A DNA stretch of 64,000 bases, from NCBI GenBank assembly GCA_963529665.1, contig CAUSAG010000002.1, forward strand, positions 62,001 to 126,000, in the 5' to 3' direction. This document shows, in pieces, positions 59,697-64,000 of this stretch; position 1 is the first letter of the stretch; each line of letters begins with the position of its first letter. The stretch comes from Kingella_B sp963529665. Lineage in GTDB: Bacteria; Pseudomonadota; Gammaproteobacteria; Burkholderiales; Neisseriaceae. The translations under genes and the position numbers were made by a program. The notes under the pieces were generated by a model. It was not told the DNA's origin. It was given only the letters and a program-made list of their open reading frames with translations, and did not search any database.

Positions 59697-61034
59697 ATGT
59701 CATCCCCATCCAACTGGACATCCAAAATCGGTTTCATTCTCGCCGCCGCAGGTTCTGCCATCGGTTTAGGCGCAATCTGGAAATTCCCCTACACCGCAGG
59801 CACCAACGGCGGCGCGGTGTTTTTTCTGATTTTTCTGTTGTTTACGCTGCTAGTGGGCTTGCCCGTGTTGCTGGCAGAATTTTTTATCGGGCGCAAAACA
59901 GGTAAAAACCCTGTGAACGCGCTCAAAGAAATCGCGCCGCATCCCGCTTGGGCGTGGATTGGGCGCATGGGCATGGCGGCGTGTTTCGTGCTGCTGTCGT
60001 TTTACAGCGTGGTGGGCGGCTGGGTGTTCGCCTACGTTTGGCTTGCCATCAGCGGCGCGATTACGCCCACCACCGATTTTGCCGCGCTGTTTGGCAGCAC
60101 CATCAGCAACCCCGCGCTGGTTTTGGGTTTTCAGGCTGCCTTTATGCTGGTAACCATTTGGGTGGTGCAAAATGGCGTATCGTCTGGCATTGAACGCGCC
60201 AATAAATACCTGATGCCCTTGTTATTTATCATGTTTTTGGTGTTAGCCGTGCGCTCGCTCACGCTGCCCAACGCCATGCTGGGCGTGAAATTTCTGCTGC
60301 AACCCGATTTCAGCGCAGTAACCCCCGCCACATGGCTTACCGCGCTGGGGCAGGCGTTTTTCGCGCTCAGCCTAGGCGTGTCCACCATGATGACTTACGC
60401 TTCGTATTTGGATAACAAACAAGACTTGTTCCGCTCGGCAAACAGCATTATGTGGTTGAATATGCTGGTTTCTTTGCTGGCGGGCTTGGTGATTTTCCCC
60501 GCCGTGTTCGCGCTGGGCTTTAAGCCCGATGCCGGCCCCAGCTTGATTTTTATCGTGCTGCCCGCCGTGTTCCAAAAAATGCCGTTTGGCACGCTGCTGT
60601 TTGCCGTGTTTATGGTGCTGGTGGCGTTTGCCACGCTCACGTCCGCGTTTTCCATGCTGGAAACCGCCATCGCTTATTTTGTGCAAAAGCAGCCGCATTG
60701 CCGCCGCCGCATTTCGTGGATGGCGGGCGTGGCAATTTTTATCGTGGGCATTCCTTCCGCGCTGTCGTTTGGCGCGATGGCGGAATTCAAAATTCTCGGC
60801 AAAACGGTGTTTGATTTGTGGGATTACTTGATTACTTCGTGGATTATGCCGCTGAGCTCGCTGGCAGTTTGCGTGTTGGTGGGCTGGATGTTGAAGCGCG
60901 AGACCGTGTTGCCGCACATGATGCTCGGCAGCGATTTGCCGCCCATCATCGCCCGCATTTGGCGCAGCACCGTGCGCTATATCGTCCCCATCGCCATTTT
61001 GCTGGTGTTTGCCAACACATTGGGTTGGATTTAA
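59697..61034 (+). CDS. Sodium-dependent transporter, NSS (LeuT-like) family
   Basis: A 445-residue membrane protein with about 11-12 helices. It opens WTSKIGFILAAAGSAIGLGA then IWKFPYTAGTNGGAVF, the sodium- and substrate-site helix of the neurotransmitter:sodium symporter family. Later landmarks are GVSTMMTYASYL, which contributes sodium ligands, and PDAGPSLIFIVLP. Bacterial members take up amino acids such as tryptophan, tyrosine or leucine. The ATG follows GGAAGCCCC. It is the first intact host gene after the Rhs region. Confidence 0.93.
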   Translation: MSSPSNWTSKIGFILAAAGSAIGLGAIWKFPYTAGTNGGAVFFLIFLLFTLLVGLPVLLAEFFIGRKTGKNPVNALKEIAPHPAWAWIGRMGMAACFVLLSFYSVVGGWVFAYVWLAISGAITPTTDFAALFGSTISNPALVLGFQAAFMLVTIWVVQNGVSSGIERANKYLMPLLFIMFLVLAVRSLTLPNAMLGVKFLLQPDFSAVTPATWLTALGQAFFALSLGVSTMMTYASYLDNKQDLFRSANSIMWLNMLVSLLAGLVIFPAVFALGFKPDAGPSLIFIVLPAVFQKMPFGTLLFAVFMVLVAFATLTSAFSMLETAIAYFVQKQPHCRRRISWMAGVAIFIVGIPSALSFGAMAEFKILGKTVFDLWDYLITSWIMPLSSLAVCVLVGWMLKRETVLPHMMLGSDLPPIIARIWRSTVRYIVPIAILLVFANTLGWI

Positions 61035-61385
61035 TAACCCATTTTCAGGCTGCCTTAACGCATTAGGCTGCCTGAAAAGGCAAAACCGTTTGGTGTATCG
61101 CCAAGCGGTTTTTTGTTGGGCGGATTGGATTTCAGACTGCCTTATTCTGTAAACAAAGGCAGCCTGAAAAGCAACTCAATGGAGCGTCGGCGGCTCGCCG
61201 ACATCTTGCATCTTGGCAAATCAGCCATGCCCTGTTTGAAGCTGTTGGCAACGAGCCATCGCCACTCCATCCCCTTTTCAGACTGCCTATCCCATATAAC
61301 CACCGATAGGCAGCCTGAAAACTTTGCAACCCCTTCACAAAACATTACAATCCCCCATCCCAACCACCTTGCCCAACCAACCACC
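61035..61385. other. Gene-free spacer before hda
   Basis: A DUS pair, one member of which reads AGGCTGCCTGAA, lies at 61043-61078, followed by the terminator at 61082-61114. Beyond it are two more kingDUS and the dispersed repeat at 61177-61204. The hda frame is open through part of this region, but the residues there are DUS- and repeat-derived. No clear promoter is seen. Confidence 0.6.
61082..61114 (+). terminator. Intrinsic terminator after the NSS transporter
   Basis: AAAACCGTTTGG and CCAAGCGGTTTT pair with one mismatch around a short loop, followed by a T run. Confidence 0.85.
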
Positions 61386-62057
61386 GTGCAACAAACCGCC
61401 TTCGATTTCAACGACCCCGCCTACCCCCGTTTCGACAAACTGCTCGGCAACGCCAACGCCGAGCTCATCTACATCCTGCAACAAGAGCACGACCAATTTC
61501 TCTACATCTGGGGCGAGCAAGGCTCAGGCAAAAGCCACATCCTGCAAGCATGGGTGGGGCAAGCCCTGCAAAACTGGCAAACCGCCGTATACATCGACGC
61601 AGGCGCCACCCCGCTCACCGACAGCGCCGTGCAAGCCGATTTCGTCGCCATTGATCAAATAGAAAAACTCAACGACACCGAGCAAGCCACCCTGTTCTAC
61701 ATCTTCAACCACTTTCGCAACCGCAAACGCGGGCATCTCCTACTCTCCGCCGACACCCCCCCCAGCAAACTGCAACTGCGCGAAGATTTGCGCACCCGCA
61801 TGGCATACTGCCTCGCCTACGAAGTCAAATCACTCAGCCGCGAAGAAAAAATCACCGCCCTCACCAACATGGCAAAAACCCGCCAGCTCAACATCGACCC
61901 CGGCATCTACCCCTACCTGCTAGACCATTGGCGGCAAGACCTAAACAGCCTCATCACCCTCTTCAACGACCTCGCCAACTACTCCATCAGCCAAGGCAAA
62001 CCCATCACCCCCACCCTACTGCGCCGCCTGCTCAAACAACAGAAAGCTCAACCATGA
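61386..62057 (+). CDS. hda: DnaA-related protein Hda
   Basis: A 223-residue AAA+ protein homologous to the ATPase core of DnaA, which with the beta clamp promotes DnaA-ATP hydrolysis and limits re-initiation. Features: QTAFDFNDPAYPRFDKLLGN, Walker A WGEQGSGKSHIL, a degenerate Walker B (FVAIDQIEKL), and sensor 2-like HWRQDLNSLITLF. The GTG at 61386 is chosen because similarity starts there; further upstream the frame contains only repeat-derived residues. No ribosome binding site is obvious. It overlaps the next gene by 4 bp (ATGA). Confidence 0.85.
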   Translation: MQQTAFDFNDPAYPRFDKLLGNANAELIYILQQEHDQFLYIWGEQGSGKSHILQAWVGQALQNWQTAVYIDAGATPLTDSAVQADFVAIDQIEKLNDTEQATLFYIFNHFRNRKRGHLLLSADTPPSKLQLREDLRTRMAYCLAYEVKSLSREEKITALTNMAKTRQLNIDPGIYPYLLDHWRQDLNSLITLFNDLANYSISQGKPITPTLLRRLLKQQKAQP

Positions 62058-62734
62058 AAAACCTCGCCATCTTTGACCTAGACCACACCCTAATCAACAC
62101 CGACAGCGACAACGCCTTCCCCAAATTCCTGATAGAACAAGGCTTGCTGGATGCCGACTACGCCGCCGTGCAAAACGAAAAATTCTATCAAGACTATCTT
62201 TCAGGCTGCCTAAACGTTGCCGATTTTGTCCGCTTTCAAATCAGCCCCATCGCCCATCTCACCCCCGCCCAGCGCAACGAATTGCACCAAAAATTCCAAG
62301 CCGACTACATCGCACCGCACGCCAGCCAAGCCGCCAAAGATTTAGTCAATCAACACCGCAACGCAGGCGACGAACTGCTCGTTATCTCATCCACCAACGA
62401 ATACATCATTGCCCCCATCTGCCAGCAAATTTTCGGCATCCACAACATCATCGGCACTCAGCTAGAAACCGATGCCAACGGCTTGTTTACCGGCAACATC
62501 ATCGGCACGCCCAGCCTGCAAGCAGGCAAAATCACCCGCTTAAACCAATGGCTCGCCGCGCGGGGTGAAACGCTCGCCAGCTACGGCAAAACCTATTTTT
62601 ACAGCGATTCCAAAAACGACTTGCCGCTGCTGAATGTGGTGGATGAGCCTGTTGCCGTGAACCCCGATGCAACCCTGCTGGCGCACGCCCAAGCGCATGG
62701 CTGGGCTGTGCTGGATTTTAGTGCGGCAGCCTGA
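62054..62734 (+). CDS. HAD-superfamily phosphatase, SerB-like (HAD-IB)
   Basis: A 226-residue protein starting MKNLAIFDLDHTLINTDSDN, with the nucleophile Asp in FDLDHT, motif II Ser in LLVISSTNEY, and motif III/IV in KITRLNQWL and YFYSDSKNDLPLL. The alpha-helical cap is of the type seen in phosphoserine phosphatase-like HAD-IB enzymes, which also include phospholipid and histidinol phosphatases. The exact substrate is not determined. The gene is coupled to hda. Its last codons (SAAA) are DUS-encoded. Confidence 0.88.
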   Translation: MKNLAIFDLDHTLINTDSDNAFPKFLIEQGLLDADYAAVQNEKFYQDYLSGCLNVADFVRFQISPIAHLTPAQRNELHQKFQADYIAPHASQAAKDLVNQHRNAGDELLVISSTNEYIIAPICQQIFGIHNIIGTQLETDANGLFTGNIIGTPSLQAGKITRLNQWLAARGETLASYGKTYFYSDSKNDLPLLNVVDEPVAVNPDATLLAHAQAHGWAVLDFSAAA

Positions 62735-62810
62735 AAACGAATTGGTGAACTGTTGCCAAGCCAAACTGCTTGTTCCGCCCTGCTCTGCTGTAATCAAAAT
62801 CAACAGCCAA

Positions 62811-62840
62811 AGGCAGCCTGAAACTCACTTTCAGGCTGCC
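62811..62840 (+). terminator. Short-loop DUS-pair terminator after the HAD gene
   Basis: AGGCAGCCTGAA and TTCAGGCTGCC separated by only 7 bases and followed by CTTTTATT. Between 62735 and 63045 no gene is seen; a second weak hairpin (CCGCCCACCCC...GGGGCAGGC) lies at 62887-62911. Confidence 0.8.
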
Positions 62841-62956
62841 CTTTTATTGTTGACAACATGGTTGGCGTTTAAAACAAAAACAAAAAACCGCCCACCCCAT
62901 TGGGGCAGGCAGTTAATGCGGCTAGCAAATGATTGGCTATTTGCCCAAGCCCCAAA

Positions 62957-63031
62957 AGGCAGCCTGAAAACGTATTTTAAGCTGCCGTTTTAGCTTCGCT
63001 GAAACTCGCGGCGCTCGTTTTCAGGCTGCCT
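62957..63031. repeat. Extended DUS hairpin element, copy 4
   Basis: In inverse orientation relative to copy 3 at 33128-33202 and almost identical to its complement, with kingDUS at both ends and the conserved filler (CGTTTTAGCTTCGCTGAAAC). It sits between convergent genes and is followed by TTTT. Confidence 0.8.
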
Positions 63032-63045
63032 TTTACACGCCAAAC

Positions 63046-64000
63046 TTAATCATCATCGTCATCATCATCTTCGCTGCGATCTCTGCCCGCCTGATAAAGA
63101 ATGTAAACAATTACCGCCGATAAAACCAGCGAAAACTCAATATTATCGCTGTCCATTTTGAGCCAAGCGGGGATGTTAATCAGGATGAACACGCCAATCA
63201 TCAGCCAAACCATTTGCCGCGACACAGGGTCGGGCTGCATTTGCGCGCTGTATTGCGGCGCGTTGCTGCCGTCAAATGTAAACCATGTGGCAAGCTGTTG
63301 CCGTGTGATGGGGGTGCTTTTGCTCCATGCCAATTCGTTGCGCGTGCGCTCGGCGCTGAGCTTGTTGCTGCCTTGTTGATAGTCTTGATAATAGGTGATG
63401 TCGCCTGCGCGGATGTGCCAATAAAACGCGCCTGCGGCATAGCTCACGCGCCCGCCGTAGTCGTAGAGTTTATAGGCGTTTTTGGGCATAAAGCCTTGCA
63501 ACACGCGGTCTTGCGCATCGTCTGCGCTGCCGATGGCGGATTGCCCCAGCGGTGGAAATTCGGTTTGCGTTTCGGAAAGCGACCATTTGTTTTGCGATGT
63601 TTCCACCAGCCATAAAAAGCCGCGGCTGGGGTTGTAAAGCAGGTATTCGCGCCACCAATCCACGGGAACTAGGCTTAGCGGGCTGCCGTATAGCGCGGCG
63701 TGTGCGTCGTCGGGGCGGAGCTCTTCGTAGCGGACGGCACCGATAACGGTGTAGCTGTTGCCGTGGATTTTGCCTGTTTTGCCGATGGGCAACGGCAGGT
63801 TTTCTTGCTGGGCTTGGCGCATTTCGTTGGCGGCGATGAGCTTGGCCTTTTCTTCGCTGGTGTCCAAATCGCTGCCGCAGCTGGGGCAGATAACGGTGGG
63901 CGTGATGCCGCGCAGCCAATGGATGCTGGAACCGCAATGTGGGCAGTTTTCGCTTTGGCGCGTGCCTTTCAGGCTGCCTGCGCTTTGGCGGATTTGGTCG
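63046..64000 (-). CDS. DUF4178 family protein, N-terminus beyond the window
   Basis: The frame is open to the end of the window, so the start is missing. From the visible N-terminal side come two zinc-ribbon knuckles, NCPHCGSS and ICPSCGSD. A beta-rich DUF4178 domain follows (KIHGNSYTVIGAVRYEELRP, WREYLLYNPSRGFLWLVETS). Near the C-terminus are two membrane helices (about 65 to 15 residues from the end) and an acidic tail of Asp. Family members often sit beside genes for spermidine-synthase-like or DUF350 membrane proteins; the role is unknown. A DUS peptide (AGSLKGT) lies near the window edge. Confidence 0.82.
   Translation of the reverse strand, partial: DQIRQSAGSLKGTRQSENCPHCGSSIHWLRGITPTVICPSCGSDLDTSEEKAKLIAANEMRQAQQENLPLPIGKTGKIHGNSYTVIGAVRYEELRPDDAHAALYGSPLSLVPVDWWREYLLYNPSRGFLWLVETSQNKWSLSETQTEFPPLGQSAIGSADDAQDRVLQGFMPKNAYKLYDYGGRVSYAAGAFYWHIRAGDITYYQDYQQGSNKLSAERTRNELAWSKSTPITRQQLATWFTFDGSNAPQYSAQMQPDPVSRQMVWLMIGVFILINIPAWLKMDSDNIEFSLVLSAVIVYILYQAGRDRSEDDDDDDD

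Larger units (their letters stand above)
295..63978. repeat. Dispersed kingDUS DNA uptake sequences
   Basis: The 12-mer AGGCAGCCTGAA and its complement occur throughout the window, by eye about once every half kilobase, in intergenic gaps and within genes. They are absent from about 24.15-26.6 kb and 54.23-59.63 kb. Within genes they are read as short peptides such as RQPEN, GSLK, FQAA or SGCL. Established knowledge: DUS are bound by the minor pilin ComP and bias natural transformation toward related DNA, and this dialect is the one described for Kingella. Head-to-head pairs form hairpins at many gene ends. Confidence 0.95.

Noticed and set aside
1..64000. Frequent short repeats suggesting a CRISPR array
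   Set aside because: The repeats are 12-mers in both orientations at irregular distances, within genes and spacers; they are uptake sequences. No regular repeat-spacer array or cas gene is present.

Overview
The window looks like a chromosomal segment of a Neisseriaceae bacterium, most likely a Kingella species with a fairly GC-rich genome. The main reason is the very frequent 12-mer AGGCAGCCTGAA (reverse complement TTCAGGCTGCCT). This is the DNA uptake sequence (DUS) dialect known from Kingella (kingDUS), and it sits in almost every intergenic gap and inside many genes. A MtrR-MtrCDE pump locus, a PilS-PilR pair, a thrS-infC-rpmI-rplT cluster and a TadA with the extra N-terminal domain seen in neisserial homologues all fit. 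The species is not fixed by the sequence.

Layout. 1-11.3 kb: tail of a PHP phosphoesterase, aminopeptidase N, a 181-bp tandem repeat, cbb3-oxidase assembly genes (ccoG, fixH), htpX, tilS, folP and cytochrome b561. 11.4-13.3 kb: a candidate small RNA, tRNA-Arg(CCG), two palindromic mobile-like repeats, a cytochrome c5-type protein and a 2Fe-2S ferredoxin. 13.4-24 kb: copper chaperone, cca, an amino-acid permease, then divergent mtrR / mtrCDE. 24.2-26.2 kb: a probable foreign block with a glycanase-fold lipoprotein and a dead pyrB fragment. 26.2-37.2 kb: dusC, tRNA-Leu(UAG), an RsuA/RluF-type synthase, hemDXY, an SDR protein, acyltransferase-era, trmJ and rsmJ. 37.2-54.2 kb: a doubly broken gene, parC, pilSR, rpoH, tadA, rplT-rpmI-infC, thrS, tgt, small genes and glyA. 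59.7-64 kb: a sodium-dependent transporter, hda, a HAD phosphatase and a DUF4178 protein cut by the window end.

The most unusual region is 54.2-59.6 kb. It is a chain of four promoterless Rhs C-terminal cassettes (core fragment, toxin domain, putative immunity gene). Each is preceded by the same linker of about 140 bp. The linkers carry no host kingDUS. They carry the dialects I know from Eikenella (AGGCTACCTGAA) and Kingella oralis (AAGCAGCCTGCA), arranged as nested inverted pairs. The simplest reading is a toxin/immunity library imported from other Neisseriaceae by natural transformation and still bearing the donors' uptake tags. A second foreign-DUS block surrounds the lipoprotein at 24.3-25.8 kb.

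Many gene ends are served by head-to-head kingDUS pairs that form strong hairpins, so uptake sequences double as transcription terminators. Broken genes seen directly are pyrB (truncated plus nonsense), a 37.2-37.8 kb gene (frameshift plus nonsense), an 8.9-9.4 kb gene (frameshift), Rhs cassette 3 (nonsense before the toxin) and Rhs cassette 4 (truncated). Functional names rest on recognised motifs and remembered family sequences; no database search was run.
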